64,000 bases of DNA from Asanoa sp040654855 (GTDB lineage: Bacteria > Actinomycetota > Actinomycetes > Mycobacteriales > Micromonosporaceae): the NCBI RefSeq assembly GCF_040654855.1, contig NZ_JBFAIU010000005.1:1-64000 (forward strand), written 5' to 3'. A program made the position numbers and the translations under genes. Below the pieces are notes generated by a model. That model was not told the origin of the DNA, did not search any database, and saw only the letters and a list, made by a program, of their open reading frames with translations. Shown here piece after piece: positions 23,877 to 33,797 of this stretch (within the stretch, counting starts at the first letter, position 1; each line of letters begins with the position of its first letter).

Positions 23877-24112
23877 ACTCGTGCACGGTTGTGGGACGCG
23901 AGCGCCGACCTCGGCCGGCTGCGTCCTGAGCACGAGGTCGCGGGCCGGCGCGCCGACCGCAAGACCGTGGTGCATCCGCAAGGCGGCGGCGCACGATGGA
24001 CTGCGAAACCTGGATCACTCCCGACCAGGGTCAGCAGCTGCTGGTGCTAATCCCCGCGGACGCCGAGGCCCGCGAACGCCTGGAACTGCTCCGAGTGCAC
24101 GGCACCGACTAG
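23877..24112 (+). pseudogene. C-terminal fragment of an MmyB-like XRE regulator, frameshifted
   Basis: Plus-strand translation gives LWDASADLGRLRPEHEVAGR and RADRKTVVHP, then after a one-base phase change MDCETWITPDQGQQLLVL to ELLRVHGTD and a stop at 24110-24112. It parallels ELWTEHEVAVRRADRKTFVH and MDCETLVTPDLGQQLLVLTP of the intact gene ending at 39718. The HTH and most of the ligand domain are absent. Confidence 0.75.
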
Positions 24113-24628
24113 TTCCCTACAGGGCACGCGCACGTACGTTGAAGCGGCCGACGTACCAATTGATCATTCGAGTCCTTGCGAGAGTATCCGCGTTGCCATC
24201 GTGCACGTACGTCAGACCCTGTGCGGTCGTGGTCCCCACCAGGGCAGCAGTGGCGGAAGGTCGGCCTGCATGTATGCCGGACGATTGGGCTCGGGCGTGT
24301 CGCCCTGGTCGGTGTCCCAGCGTCGGCCGTGCTGGTCCCTTTGCAAGGTCCTCGACCCGCAGGCCGGCATCGTGCGGCTCATCCCATGCAAGGTCGGCTA
24401 GCCGCGGCAACGCGGGAACAGCCGCCGGGTCATGCCGATGCGACGCCGGCCGGCCTGTGTCGTCGGGCTCGTCGCTGCTGTCGTCCGAAGCCGGTGCGGG
24501 TTCTCGGGGCCCTTAATGTGAATCCTTCTCGTCTAGATCGAGGGACGTCGCCCAGTCAAGCAAGCGCCCGAAGTGCCGCCAATCGACTTTCGAGAGTTCA
24601 TCCGACCGCCGCGCCGGCTGCTCGGTAA

Positions 24629-27600
24629 ATGGGTCGGGCAATCAGGCCGGCTCACGAGACGATGGATGCTGTGCTTTCCTGGAACGACGAGAGCGGCGGC
24701 CAGTCCGACCGTATCGAAGGTATGGGGCCTGACGAGTGGGCAGCGATTGATGAGGCGCTGGACAGGTTCACGGCTGCGTCCGTGATTCCTCTGTTGGGCG
24801 CCGCGATTGACGCCCCGTGGTCGCGGCCGTGGCAGTACCACCTGACGCTGCTGTGGCTTCGGGCTGTTCGCGTGCCGCCAGCCGGGAGCCGGCCGGCCAC
24901 AGACCCGGATCTGGCCGAGTTGGTGAACACCGCTGTCGAGGTCGCCCGATACCCCGTGCTGCCGCGGGGCGTGTCAAATGATCCACGGCACCCGGTCGGA
25001 TTCACTCTCGACGGTCGTCGATGGCGGATCCATCCCGGCGACAATCTCTACCCGCTCATGCTGCTACGACGACTTGCCACCACGGCACGGGCTGTCGATC
25101 CTACGCTGCTCGACGTCGTCGGCTTCACCTTGACTGACCTGATCGAGGTGGTGCTTGCGCACGGCGACGATGCCCTGATGGGCCTGGCCGAGGCGTGGGA
25201 CTTGGCTGATGAGACGCCCGCCGACGATGCCACCAGCACCGCGGCCGTGTCGGCGGCCGAGGTCGACGCGGTCCGGCAGTCTATGGCGAGGCTGGGCGAC
25301 CCGCGCCGCATCACCGACCGGTGCAGCCACCCCGAACGCGCCGCCCAGGCTCTTACCTGGCTCACCCGCGACGCCGCCCGGGTGGCCCTCGCCGTTATGC
25401 CCGGACTCCCGACGCTCGGCCCCGTCCTTCGCCTGCGTTCGGGCGACACGGTATTTCCGGTTCCGGCCAGTCTGACGCTCGACGCGTTGAACGCTGCCGC
25501 CGACATCCTTCTTCGACGCCCAGAGATCGGCGAGGGCGACGCCGCCCGTCTCCAGGCGTTCATGTGCGGCCACGCTTTCGCGGTGTTCAACAAGCGATGG
25601 GTCAACCGGTCGGCGCCGATGGAAATCGACCTCGGCACCCCACCGATCATCATTGGCTCACGAACGGTGGCTACGGTCATCAGCGCCTTGAGCCCGAACA
25701 TGTTCACCACGGCGATCGAGCACGCTATCGATCTCCTCGACAGGCGGCAGGTCGAGACCGACACCTGGCACGTCCTGGGCGATCACCCGGCCCCGGCAAC
25801 CGCCTCCATGCGGGTCGATCACCTCGCCAAGGTGGTCGTGTACGGGGGCCCGCTGGTCATCAACTGGCATCAGGTGCGGGACGTCATCCTGCTCCACATC
25901 GAAGAGCTCGTCGAACTCATTGACGCAGCCGGCGGCGACTGGGCCACCGTCGAATGCTTCCTACAGGATCTCAGCGAACACGACAGGCATGATGTTGTCG
26001 TCTTCCAGGACATCCTGGACGTGTGGACGGCCTGGCGCGACTGGGGACGTATCGGCCCTCCCCCCGACCAGGACAACACCGGCCCAGCCGACGAGACGCG
26101 GCCGGGCGAAGACGCGGGTGAAGAAGCCGGCGAGGAAACGGTGCTGCACATCGTGGCAGCCGAATACGACGCCACCTGGGTCCAGGCCGCCGGATGGGAG
26201 GCGACCGACGCGATTCTGGCTGCCACCGGCCTGCCGGAGCATCGGGACTGGCCGATCGCGACCGTCGACTCCGACGGCACCGCGCACCTGTTCACCACCC
26301 GTCACAGCGAAATCGCTCTGGTCAACCCGGACTCGGCGTTGGTCATCCGCATCGATGGCTCGGACGCCGCGACACTGAACCTCGACGCGGACATGTACTT
26401 CCAGCTCGCCGACGCCGTCCTCAACTGCATCACCGGCCGGGACGACATCGCCTCACACTTCCGGCTCCCCGACACCCCACTCACGATCATCCTCAGCCTC
26501 ACCGACGACCCGGCCCCCGATCCAAGCCGCGGATACGGGCTGCGGGTCGCCTGCGCGGCGGAGCCGGCCGTGCTGAGCGTCATCATCGGACCCGACGTCC
26601 TCGAACTACTCCACACCGACCCAATGACCGGCCACAACATTCTCGGCAGCACCCTGCACGAACTCGTCCGTCGCATCCGCGTAGACCGGAACGCGAACCC
26701 TGGAACATCGGCGGAGACGTTCCTCGATGCGTGGGAGCAGGTCGGGCCGCTGATGACACTGCACGCTGTCGCAGATGGCCGGCCGAAGGCGGCTCCGGTC
26801 GACACCTTGCCTCAGACGCCGGCGATTCGGGCGAGGGCGCTACGCGCCGTGACTGATCGCCTTCGCCACCGAGTCGCTTCCGGTACCTACAGCGACACGC
26901 ACGCGCACGCCATCTGCCAGGACACGATCCTGCCCACGATCGAGGAGACGCTCCGGGAACGGATCGCCGCGTGCGACCCGTCCCTGCTGCACAAGCTCGC
27001 GGTCCGGCTCAACGCCGCCTACGCCACCTACCTGCGCCGAAGCCACCAGATCATGCACTCGCTCGCTGGGCCGTGGGCGGCCAACTGGCACGACGCAGCC
27101 CGCGACGGCGACCGCTCCGCCACCATGACATCACTGCAGACACTGCTCGAGGCAGCACTGGCGGACCCGCCCGCCGGAACCCGAACCGTCGACGCGCTCG
27201 ACCTCGGTGAACTCGCCGCCCTCGCCGATCTGCTCGCCCGCACCGCCGCCGCCGACTACGGGTACGAACGGGACCTGCATGGTCTCCAGGTCGAGATCAA
27301 CGACGACGGCATCTTCGTGGTGCAGAGCAGGCCTGTTCTCGCCGACCAGCGAGACAGCAGCAGCGATCCGCCCCTGGACATCGACCTCGCGGCATACCAC
27401 AGCGCCCAGCTCGACCACCTCATCGCGGTGGCCGCCCAACAACCGTGGACGGTCGACGACCTCACCGAATACGCCAGCCAGGAGGGCTCCCGGTTTCAGC
27501 ACGCCGGCCAGAAGCGCGACCGCCTCCCCTTCGAGCGGCTGGGCAAGTTTGCCGAACCATCCTTGCTCAAGGTCGACGCGTTGCTCGCCCGCGGATGGGG

Positions 27601-28543
27601 CACCGGGCTCGACGGCCTCGCGGCCGGGCTCGGTACCGCCGCCGACTGGCCAACCGAGGAGGACGGCATCGCCACTGTCAACCCGGACGACCTCATCCGT
27701 GAGGCCGCCGACTGGTCCGCCCTCCCCGAGGCCCAGATCCGCGCTGCCCTTCAGCTCCTCCAGATCGACCCTGTCGAACTCCAGCAGGGTGGTGCCCGGC
27801 GGTTTCTCAACGTCGAGCAGCGGTCCCATCGCCTGCTGACTCGGCCTCTGCCGATGATCGACGGCCGGATCCTGGTGATGCCGTGGCTGATCCATGCCGC
27901 CCTGCAAATCCACAACAGCTACCTCACAGCCGCCCGGCTACCGCACCCCGCCAACGTGCTGCCGCCGGGTGTCTCCGACGCGATGACCAAGCACCGTCAG
28001 GGCCGCAACGACGAGCTGGAGACGACGGTCCGCGACCTCGTCGCTGACCTCAGCCTGCCGCATCGATTCCAGTTCAATCAAAGTGAACAAGCCCGTCTTG
28101 GCATCCGGAACCCGGTCGGTGAGATCGACCTGCTCATCGCCGATCCAGTCAACTCGCGGCTGTGGATCTGCGAAGTCAAAGACCTCGCGACGCCCTACAG
28201 CATCGCGGCAATGCGACACCATGTCCGCCAGTTCACCCACGGAAAGCGCAGCCGTTTCGTTCCCAAACTCCTTGAGAAAGCCGAACAGATCCAGCGGCAC
28301 GCCCACGCCGTCGCACACGCCTGCGGCGTTACCGAAGTACATCCTTGGCGGGTGATTTCGCTGATTGTGACCCGTCACGTCGAGCCCGCGGCCTACGTCA
28401 AGAATCCGAAGGTAGCGTTCACCCTGCCGTATCAACTCCCTGAGGTCCTCCAAAATCCGATCGACCCAGTAGAAGGCCCTGCCCCCGCGGGTCATCCTCG
28501 TAGCCAGCGGGTTCCTTCACGCGTAGAACAGGCAAGGCCCTGA
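24629..28543 (+). CDS. 1304-aa protein of unknown function with C-terminal PD-(D/E)XK-like nuclease motif
   Basis: This very large protein is not one I recognise. Its first 1100 residues are soluble, without membrane segments or a P-loop, and include an acidic linker near residues 480-505 (DETRPGEDAGEEAGEETV). The C-terminal 190 residues show RNDELETTVRDLVADLSL, then GIRNPVGEIDLLIADP (about 1160-1175) and LWICEVKDL (about 1178-1186): the Glu, Asp and E-x-K of a PD-(D/E)XK nuclease of the Mrr/NERD type. A helical tail with LLEKAEQIQRHAHAVAHACG follows. ATG 24629 is the first start; ATG 24662 or 24722 are also possible, and no clear ribosome site decides. Its island setting makes defence the leading guess. 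Confidence 0.65.
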   Translation: MGRAIRPAHETMDAVLSWNDESGGQSDRIEGMGPDEWAAIDEALDRFTAASVIPLLGAAIDAPWSRPWQYHLTLLWLRAVRVPPAGSRPATDPDLAELVNTAVEVARYPVLPRGVSNDPRHPVGFTLDGRRWRIHPGDNLYPLMLLRRLATTARAVDPTLLDVVGFTLTDLIEVVLAHGDDALMGLAEAWDLADETPADDATSTAAVSAAEVDAVRQSMARLGDPRRITDRCSHPERAAQALTWLTRDAARVALAVMPGLPTLGPVLRLRSGDTVFPVPASLTLDALNAAADILLRRPEIGEGDAARLQAFMCGHAFAVFNKRWVNRSAPMEIDLGTPPIIIGSRTVATVISALSPNMFTTAIEHAIDLLDRRQVETDTWHVLGDHPAPATASMRVDHLAKVVVYGGPLVINWHQVRDVILLHIEELVELIDAAGGDWATVECFLQDLSEHDRHDVVVFQDILDVWTAWRDWGRIGPPPDQDNTGPADETRPGEDAGEEAGEETVLHIVAAEYDATWVQAAGWEATDAILAATGLPEHRDWPIATVDSDGTAHLFTTRHSEIALVNPDSALVIRIDGSDAATLNLDADMYFQLADAVLNCITGRDDIASHFRLPDTPLTIILSLTDDPAPDPSRGYGLRVACAAEPAVLSVIIGPDVLELLHTDPMTGHNILGSTLHELVRRIRVDRNANPGTSAETFLDAWEQVGPLMTLHAVADGRPKAAPVDTLPQTPAIRARALRAVTDRLRHRVASGTYSDTHAHAICQDTILPTIEETLRERIAACDPSLLHKLAVRLNAAYATYLRRSHQIMHSLAGPWAANWHDAARDGDRSATMTSLQTLLEAALADPPAGTRTVDALDLGELAALADLLARTAAADYGYERDLHGLQVEINDDGIFVVQSRPVLADQRDSSSDPPLDIDLAAYHSAQLDHLIAVAAQQPWTVDDLTEYASQEGSRFQHAGQKRDRLPFERLGKFAEPSLLKVDALLARGWGTGLDGLAAGLGTAADWPTEEDGIATVNPDDLIREAADWSALPEAQIRAALQLLQIDPVELQQGGARRFLNVEQRSHRLLTRPLPMIDGRILVMPWLIHAALQIHNSYLTAARLPHPANVLPPGVSDAMTKHRQGRNDELETTVRDLVADLSLPHRFQFNQSEQARLGIRNPVGEIDLLIADPVNSRLWICEVKDLATPYSIAAMRHHVRQFTHGKRSRFVPKLLEKAEQIQRHAHAVAHACGVTEVHPWRVISLIVTRHVEPAAYVKNPKVAFTLPYQLPEVLQNPIDPVEGPAPAGHPRSQRVPSRVEQARP

Positions 28544-28882
28544 CCAGAGGAAGCACTGGTCGAGGCGTCGCGTTTATCCATGCGGCTTTGAACTGTTCAC
28601 GAGAACCCTCGGGCGGGCACGGTACTCCGATGGTGCTCGAACGCTCCGCTTCTGCAGCGGACTCGTCCGGACGGGGCGAATAGGTGAGGGCGACGGGCCA
28701 GGCCGCGAGATGCGTCGCGCGCCGGACCAGGCGATACGCCACCGGAGGCACGCGGAAAGACGCGACAGTTTGCTGAACGCTGTGAGTGGAAAGCCCCAGC
28801 CTGACTACGGAGTGGACGCATCAGGACTGCAGCGCACGAGGCTGGACGGTAGATACGTAACCGCCGGCGGTCGTTGATCCGA
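28544..28882. other. Convergent intergenic region
   Basis: About 340 bp lie between the ends of the 1304-aa gene and the HerA-like gene. Open frames here are short and not protein-like. I see no strong terminator, repeat or RNA. Confidence 0.5.
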
Positions 28883-31800
28883 TTAAGTCACCTCGGCGCG
28901 GCCTGCCGCTTGCACGGTCTCAGCTTTGGCGCGAGCGACGACCTCTTCCGTTGTGAGCGGGCTGCGTGGGTGGTAGCTCAGGCACAGAGGTGTGCGTAGC
29001 TTACGCGGTGGCGCTCCTTCCGCGGCCAGGTAGAACTCGCCAGTGCTCAGCCGTGAGATGTCCGGGACATCGCCGCCCTTGGCCTTGGCCATCTCTCTGG
29101 CGGCCTCGACTTGCGTCGGGCTGTTGAGCAGGCCGTAGAACTGGGTCGCCGCGTTTCCGGGAATTCGGTTGTGGAGACCCTTCGGTGACTGGGTGGCAAA
29201 GAGCAGACCCAACCCGTACTTGCGAGCCTGCGAGGCCAGCGCAAGAGTGCTCTGCGTGCAGGCCGTCATGGCGCCCGAGGGGGCGAGGGTCTGGGCCTCA
29301 TCCATAACCAGCAGGCCAAGCAGTGGGCGGTCGGCGGCGGGATGCTTCTTTATCCAGGCGAACAACGCCATCTGTAGCTGGTTGACGAAGCTCTGACGTG
29401 CCTCGTCGGAGGGCAGTCCGATCAGGCTCACGACGGAGATCCGCGCGCGCTTGTTGGCGCTTGGGGTGAGCAGAAGACCCGGGTCCATCGACGTGCCCGA
29501 ACCGCCGAACAGCGGATCGTTCACCATCGTGGCGGTGAGCGTCTGGGCCAGCCCGGCAGCGATCTTGTCGGCGTCGTCAAGATCGATTATCCCGTCGGGA
29601 AGTTCGGCCAGGGTGTCGACGAGACCTTGGAGCCGGGTGCCGCCGCGCCGGCCGTAGTACTCGACTGCACGCCGCAACACCGCTTGGCCCAGGTGGGCCT
29701 TGGCCGCGCGTCCGTTGAGCATCGCCCTGGGCGCCAGCGACGCGACTGCGGCCTCGACCGATTCGGCGAACTCGTCCGGATCATCTAGCGTGGCGCGGAA
29801 GTCGGGCAGCGGTTGGAAGCTGAGCGGCCGTCCCGCCTCCCGGCGCGGCGTCCAAACCACGACGTCGGTGTGTCGCAAATAGTCGGCGGCTTTCGCCGCG
29901 TCCCCGTCACCCCATGCAGATGGCGCCTCGGGCCAACTGTCGCCGAGCCGGGCGAGGTCGTTATTGGGGTCGAGAACGATGGATGAAATGCCCTGTAGGG
30001 CGCACTCTTCTACGATCCGGCGAATCAACACCGTCTTGCCGGAACCAGACCCCGCGAAGATAGTCATGTGCTTGCGCAGTGCTTCTAGTTCGAGTCCAAC
30101 CGGCTGCGCCGTCTCGTAGTCGTGCCCGACCGCAAAAGCCGGTGTTGCAGTCACTGCGATGACGTGAGGGCCACTGGACGGCACTGTGGCGACGCCTTTT
30201 ACCGTGGGCTCCGGGGGCACATGGTCCTCATCGGCAGGTGGGCTGCCGGAATCGCGGCCCGCTGACAGCCAGGAGTCGATGTCAGCTAGAGCGGCGCGCA
30301 GCACTGTGACGTGTTGGGTTGGGCGGCGGGAGGCTAACCAGGGCTGCAGCTCGACAGGGTCCTCGTCGAGAAGGGTCCGGAGGGCAGAGAGGATTCGTAG
30401 GTCCTCGTGGTCCAGCCCCAAGGTCTGTCCCCCGGCCTCGGCGAACGCCTGGAGAGCTTGCTGCGTCTTGACGCTGTCTGACCAGCGGCCGTTGCGCAGC
30501 AGGAACAGCTGTCGCTTCGCGACCGCGCTGTCGAGACCTGCAGCGATGTTGGCCCGTCGAAATCGGTTGAGCGCCGCATTGCCGTGATGCGTGTCGCTGA
30601 TCGCTCGGAAGCACCAGTGGACCTGATCCTCGGTGCTCTCATCGAGGGTGAGGCGCAGGCGTGCATGCAGGTCGGGTTTGCTACTCGGTGGTGGGTCGAG
30701 GGTGAAAACCTCGCTGCGCTGGACATCCTCGAGGATCCATGCGGTTAACCCGGCCGCGAGAAGCTGCGGCACTGTGGCGTCCTCGGTTTCGGCCTCCAGC
30801 GGCATGGTCACCTCAGCGCTCTTCTTCAGCGCGTCGAAGCGCGCGTCGTAGTTGGCGAGTGTCTCGGCGTCCACGCTCGACGGCGCTACAGCTGAGGCCA
30901 ACTGGGGTTCGCTGCTCGGCGGACCGTCCAGCCGAGTTAGGTCGACGACATCGCCAGACAACAGACAGGCGCGGATATGTGCATCGATGGCGATAAGCAG
31001 CTGTCGGACCGTGTAGTCGCCGGCATCCATAAACGCCTCCGGCCGCACCGGCCACGTTCGGTACGGCGGCTCGAAGCCGAGTGCACCGAAGTAGGCGTCG
31101 AACCGTCGCGCGACGATCTCGCGAGCGAGGTCGTTGTTCTTGATCGTGGACAGATGCGGTGTTTCGCGGAACCGGTCGCCGACCGTGTCCGTCGCTTTTG
31201 TCTTGATCAAGGCCCAGGAGGTGGGCAGGCACGCCACCACGGTCAACGTCCGCCGGGTACGCTCCCGCAGCGACATGAGGCCGCCAGCGACGCCTTCCAA
31301 CACGAGTGCCTGGTGCCAATCCTGCGTACCACTTTGGGATTGATGCACGGCCAGATCGCCGCTCAAGGCGGACTGGGCGAGCATGGTGTCGATCTGGTCG
31401 ACCGCCACCACCGTCGGGCCGGTCAGCGCGAGTAGCCGCGACAGCTCCTGAACTATTTCTTCCGCTGTCTGTGGCGCTCGACGCATTCCCCAAGCGGCGC
31501 GTTCACCGGGCGCGTCTTCCTCGCCGCAGGCGAAGTAGCTGTCTGCGACGTCCCGGTGGGCCACATCGGCTGAGGCGCTCAGGGCCAGAGCGCGAGCCGT
31601 CTCGTGAGACGTCCGAGCGACGTACTCGTCGACTTCGGTGAGGCCCTCGACAAAGACGTCAAGCGCCCTTTTGGTCAACGCGGTTTCACCCATGAAGGCG
31701 CGGCGAGCGGTGCGCGGCACACCGACCAGAGCCGACAGCCGCCGCAACAGTTGCCGCAGCTGTGGCTCACTGCTCGGCACCGGCCTGGCCAACCCATCGA

Positions 31801-32125
31801 GTATCGAAGCCAGCACGCTACTCCAGAATCCCTTCGCGTCTAGCAGACTGATCAGGAAGAAGTAGCCGCCTTGGGCCTGCACCTGCTGGCGTAGCCAACC
31901 GAGCAGGTGGGTCTTTCCGGAGCCGCGCTGCCCCTGAAGCGTCAGGCCGATCGGGTTGCCGTCCGTACTGACTGAAACGTCCTCCAGACCACGCGTCACA
32001 GCCTGGATTACGCCCGCGTGCAGCCCGTCCACGTGGAACGGCAGCGGCCGCCACACGTCGTCCGGGACTGGCGCCCAGTTGAACCTGAGCGCCGCAAGGG
32101 CGGCGCGCTCCTCGTCCTTCATCAC
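28883..32125 (-). CDS. Dual P-loop ATPase with C-terminal HerA/FtsK-like motor, last gene of the four-gene operon
   Basis: This 1080-aa protein carries two nucleotide-binding modules. The first has Walker A GQRGSGKTHLLGWL (about 65-78) and TVVAVDQIDTMLAQ as Walker B (about 240), like an AAA/STAND or ORC-type ATPase. The second is a HerA-type motor with FAGSGSGKTVLIRRIVEE (about 690), VLDPNNDLARLGD, LLVMDEAQTLAPSG (about 938) and LLFATQSPKGLHNRIPGNA, ending GEFYLAAEGAPPRKL. HerA motors pump DNA and in defence systems work with a nuclease. Its start overlaps the stop of the winged-helix gene by 4 bp. The nuclease partner is probably the DUF559 protein two genes upstream. Confidence 0.85.
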   Translation of the reverse strand: MMKDEERAALAALRFNWAPVPDDVWRPLPFHVDGLHAGVIQAVTRGLEDVSVSTDGNPIGLTLQGQRGSGKTHLLGWLRQQVQAQGGYFFLISLLDAKGFWSSVLASILDGLARPVPSSEPQLRQLLRRLSALVGVPRTARRAFMGETALTKRALDVFVEGLTEVDEYVARTSHETARALALSASADVAHRDVADSYFACGEEDAPGERAAWGMRRAPQTAEEIVQELSRLLALTGPTVVAVDQIDTMLAQSALSGDLAVHQSQSGTQDWHQALVLEGVAGGLMSLRERTRRTLTVVACLPTSWALIKTKATDTVGDRFRETPHLSTIKNNDLAREIVARRFDAYFGALGFEPPYRTWPVRPEAFMDAGDYTVRQLLIAIDAHIRACLLSGDVVDLTRLDGPPSSEPQLASAVAPSSVDAETLANYDARFDALKKSAEVTMPLEAETEDATVPQLLAAGLTAWILEDVQRSEVFTLDPPPSSKPDLHARLRLTLDESTEDQVHWCFRAISDTHHGNAALNRFRRANIAAGLDSAVAKRQLFLLRNGRWSDSVKTQQALQAFAEAGGQTLGLDHEDLRILSALRTLLDEDPVELQPWLASRRPTQHVTVLRAALADIDSWLSAGRDSGSPPADEDHVPPEPTVKGVATVPSSGPHVIAVTATPAFAVGHDYETAQPVGLELEALRKHMTIFAGSGSGKTVLIRRIVEECALQGISSIVLDPNNDLARLGDSWPEAPSAWGDGDAAKAADYLRHTDVVVWTPRREAGRPLSFQPLPDFRATLDDPDEFAESVEAAVASLAPRAMLNGRAAKAHLGQAVLRRAVEYYGRRGGTRLQGLVDTLAELPDGIIDLDDADKIAAGLAQTLTATMVNDPLFGGSGTSMDPGLLLTPSANKRARISVVSLIGLPSDEARQSFVNQLQMALFAWIKKHPAADRPLLGLLVMDEAQTLAPSGAMTACTQSTLALASQARKYGLGLLFATQSPKGLHNRIPGNAATQFYGLLNSPTQVEAAREMAKAKGGDVPDISRLSTGEFYLAAEGAPPRKLRTPLCLSYHPRSPLTTEEVVARAKAETVQAAGRAEVT

Positions 32126-32757
32126 ACCCCAATCGCCAGCAGGTGCTTGTCTTGTCCACCGATGTGAAGCGCCGCTGCCCGGTCAGAATCAGTGAGAACC
32201 TTTTGGTTATTCTCCGGTACCAGGTTGACGTCGGTCGCCCGGCTCAGGGTGCGTAGCGCGTCATCGAGCTCGGCCGTCGACACATCCCCGAAGAACGGCC
32301 GCAGTCGAGAAAGCGCCACCCACGCCCTTGGTTCCGCCGCTAGGGCGGCGTAGGCATTGCGCAGGCGGAGGTCCAGGTTGCCCGGCTGTCCGGGCGGAGC
32401 GATGTCGGACCGGGCAAACATCTCGCTGAGATTTCGGTAACCACTGCGCGGCAGCACACGTCCCCGGAGATTGATGTGTAGTGCGCTGAGCGCGCCGCCG
32501 ATAGCTCTGGCCTTCGGGCTGCTGACATCGAGGTCGTCTTGCACCCGCACCCAACCCTTGTCGTCCAGCTCGTGCCGAAAGGTTCGGCCTGCTCTCTCAC
32601 TGTGGATCAGCTGCATCCGGTTGAGCTTCTCGCGTCGCGACTTCTCAACATCGATTCCATAGTTTTCGAAGAGTTCGGTGTTGAGCATCGGGCGGGCTTC
32701 TGCCATGAGGGCCATAAGAATCGCGCCATCGGAAGGAGTCAGGTCGTCGTTGGCCAT
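32122..32757 (-). CDS. Operon protein with N-terminal winged-helix-like segment, function unknown
   Basis: The 211-aa product begins LTPSDGAILMALMAEARPML and continues NTELFENYGI, RREKLNRMQLIHSERAGRTF, LDDKGWVRV, which reads like a winged helix-turn-helix with its wing. The second half (LSEMFARSD, AYAALAAEPRAWVALSRLRP and FFGDVSTAELDDALRTLSRA) is helical and resembles an assay-like scoring domain of DNA-associated proteins, but I do not recognise a family. It overlaps the nuclease gene by 19 bp upstream and the HerA-like gene by 4 bp downstream, so stoichiometric production with both is likely. It may bind DNA for the complex. Confidence 0.7.
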   Translation of the reverse strand: MANDDLTPSDGAILMALMAEARPMLNTELFENYGIDVEKSRREKLNRMQLIHSERAGRTFRHELDDKGWVRVQDDLDVSSPKARAIGGALSALHINLRGRVLPRSGYRNLSEMFARSDIAPPGQPGNLDLRLRNAYAALAAEPRAWVALSRLRPFFGDVSTAELDDALRTLSRATDVNLVPENNQKVLTDSDRAAALHIGGQDKHLLAIGV

Positions 32758-33797
32758 GCTGTCCCTTTCACAAGTTCGTGTCGCCGAGCTTCGATGAACT
32801 GGCCGATCTGGGTGACCACCGCCTCGACGTCGTACAGGACGCGGGCGTTGGTGAATCGGAGCACGGCGTAGCCGTCCAGTTGTAACTGGACGTCGCGCCG
32901 CCGGTCGGCCTCGAATCGCACCGGTTCACAGTGCTCGCGCCCGTCGATTTCGACAACGCACCGTTCTTCCACCCAGAGCAGGTCGGGCCGTACGGGGGTA
33001 CGCAGAGGGTGGAAGTGATGAACCTGGTTCCAGCGTCGCCCAGCCGCCCACGGCCGAACGGCTAGCGCCGCCTCCAACACTGCCTCGGCAGTGCTCCGCG
33101 GGTGCGGAGCACCGTTCACGGGGGGCCACGCCGGCCGAGCACCTGCCGATCCGGTCGAAGGCTCGGTCAGGGAGGCTGACGCCAACCAGTCGATGTTCTC
33201 CAGCGGGGCACCGGTGAGCCAGACACCACAACGCCCGCGATCGGCGATCCATTCACAAGCGGCGGCGACAACGTGCTGGGCTGCAGCGCTTAGCCCGGCG
33301 GGAACGTCAATTACGAGCACCAGTCGGTCGCGGTGAAGAGCGTCGGTCATGACCCGGGTCAGGCCGACCGCCCGAATCTCCAGCGGAAACCTCCGCCTGG
33401 AGGTGGCCCTTCCTGCCAGCGCCGCGGCTGCGAGGTCACCGAGAAACGGACCGAAGTGGGCCGACCGCCGCGCGCGGGCGGCAGCGACGGCCCGAACGGT
33501 GGTCAGTCCCGCACCACCGGGTTCTCGGATGTGCTCAGCCTCCGGGAGCCAGGTAGGGAACAGGCCAATTGCCGCGGATTCGATGTCGTCGGGCATCGCC
33601 GTGACCAGGTCTGCCGTCCTCGTAGCGGACAGCACGCGGTGGACCAAACCCGCTGGCCAATCTGAGGTGCCCCGGGCCAGGGTGCGTGCGACCGTGTCCG
33701 CGCTCATCTCGGGCAGTCGCAACACTCGGTCGGATGGCAGCTCGCTCAGGTGTCGGGCCAACACGTCGGGGCGACAGTCACGTTCGCCCTGGGTCAT
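32739..33797 (-). CDS. DUF559/Vsr-like PD-(D/E)XK endonuclease domain protein
   Basis: The 352-aa protein has an unassigned N-terminal 260 residues and a nuclease-like end. Residues about 268-325 read RPDLLWVEERCVVEIDGREH, then FEADRRRDVQLQLDGYAVLRF, the D ... E-x-D-G-x-x-H ... D-R-x-R-D-x-x-L...G(Y)xVLRF signature of DUF559 proteins, which share the Vsr mismatch-endonuclease fold. It is the second gene of the operon: its start overlaps the STAND-like gene by 4 bp and its stop overlaps the winged-helix gene by 19 bp. It most likely supplies the DNA cleavage activity to the HerA-like complex. Confidence 0.8.
   Translation of the reverse strand: MTQGERDCRPDVLARHLSELPSDRVLRLPEMSADTVARTLARGTSDWPAGLVHRVLSATRTADLVTAMPDDIESAAIGLFPTWLPEAEHIREPGGAGLTTVRAVAAARARRSAHFGPFLGDLAAAALAGRATSRRRFPLEIRAVGLTRVMTDALHRDRLVLVIDVPAGLSAAAQHVVAAACEWIADRGRCGVWLTGAPLENIDWLASASLTEPSTGSAGARPAWPPVNGAPHPRSTAEAVLEAALAVRPWAAGRRWNQVHHFHPLRTPVRPDLLWVEERCVVEIDGREHCEPVRFEADRRRDVQLQLDGYAVLRFTNARVLYDVEAVVTQIGQFIEARRHELVKGTAWPTTT

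Larger units (their letters stand above)
23664..24628. other. Region of gene relics between IS481 and the 1304-aa gene
   Basis: The region holds the IS 3' hairpin, then the C-terminal fragments of an aldo-keto reductase and an MmyB-type regulator annotated separately. A 97-codon minus-strand frame follows at 24117-24410 (ends NWYVGRFNVRARAL). I do not recognise that frame and give it little weight. The remaining 220 bp before the next gene show nothing clear. Confidence 0.55.

Noticed and set aside
24117..24410. 97-codon minus-strand frame in the relic region
   Set aside because: No family, no ribosome site and located in decayed sequence; kept as a note, not as a gene.
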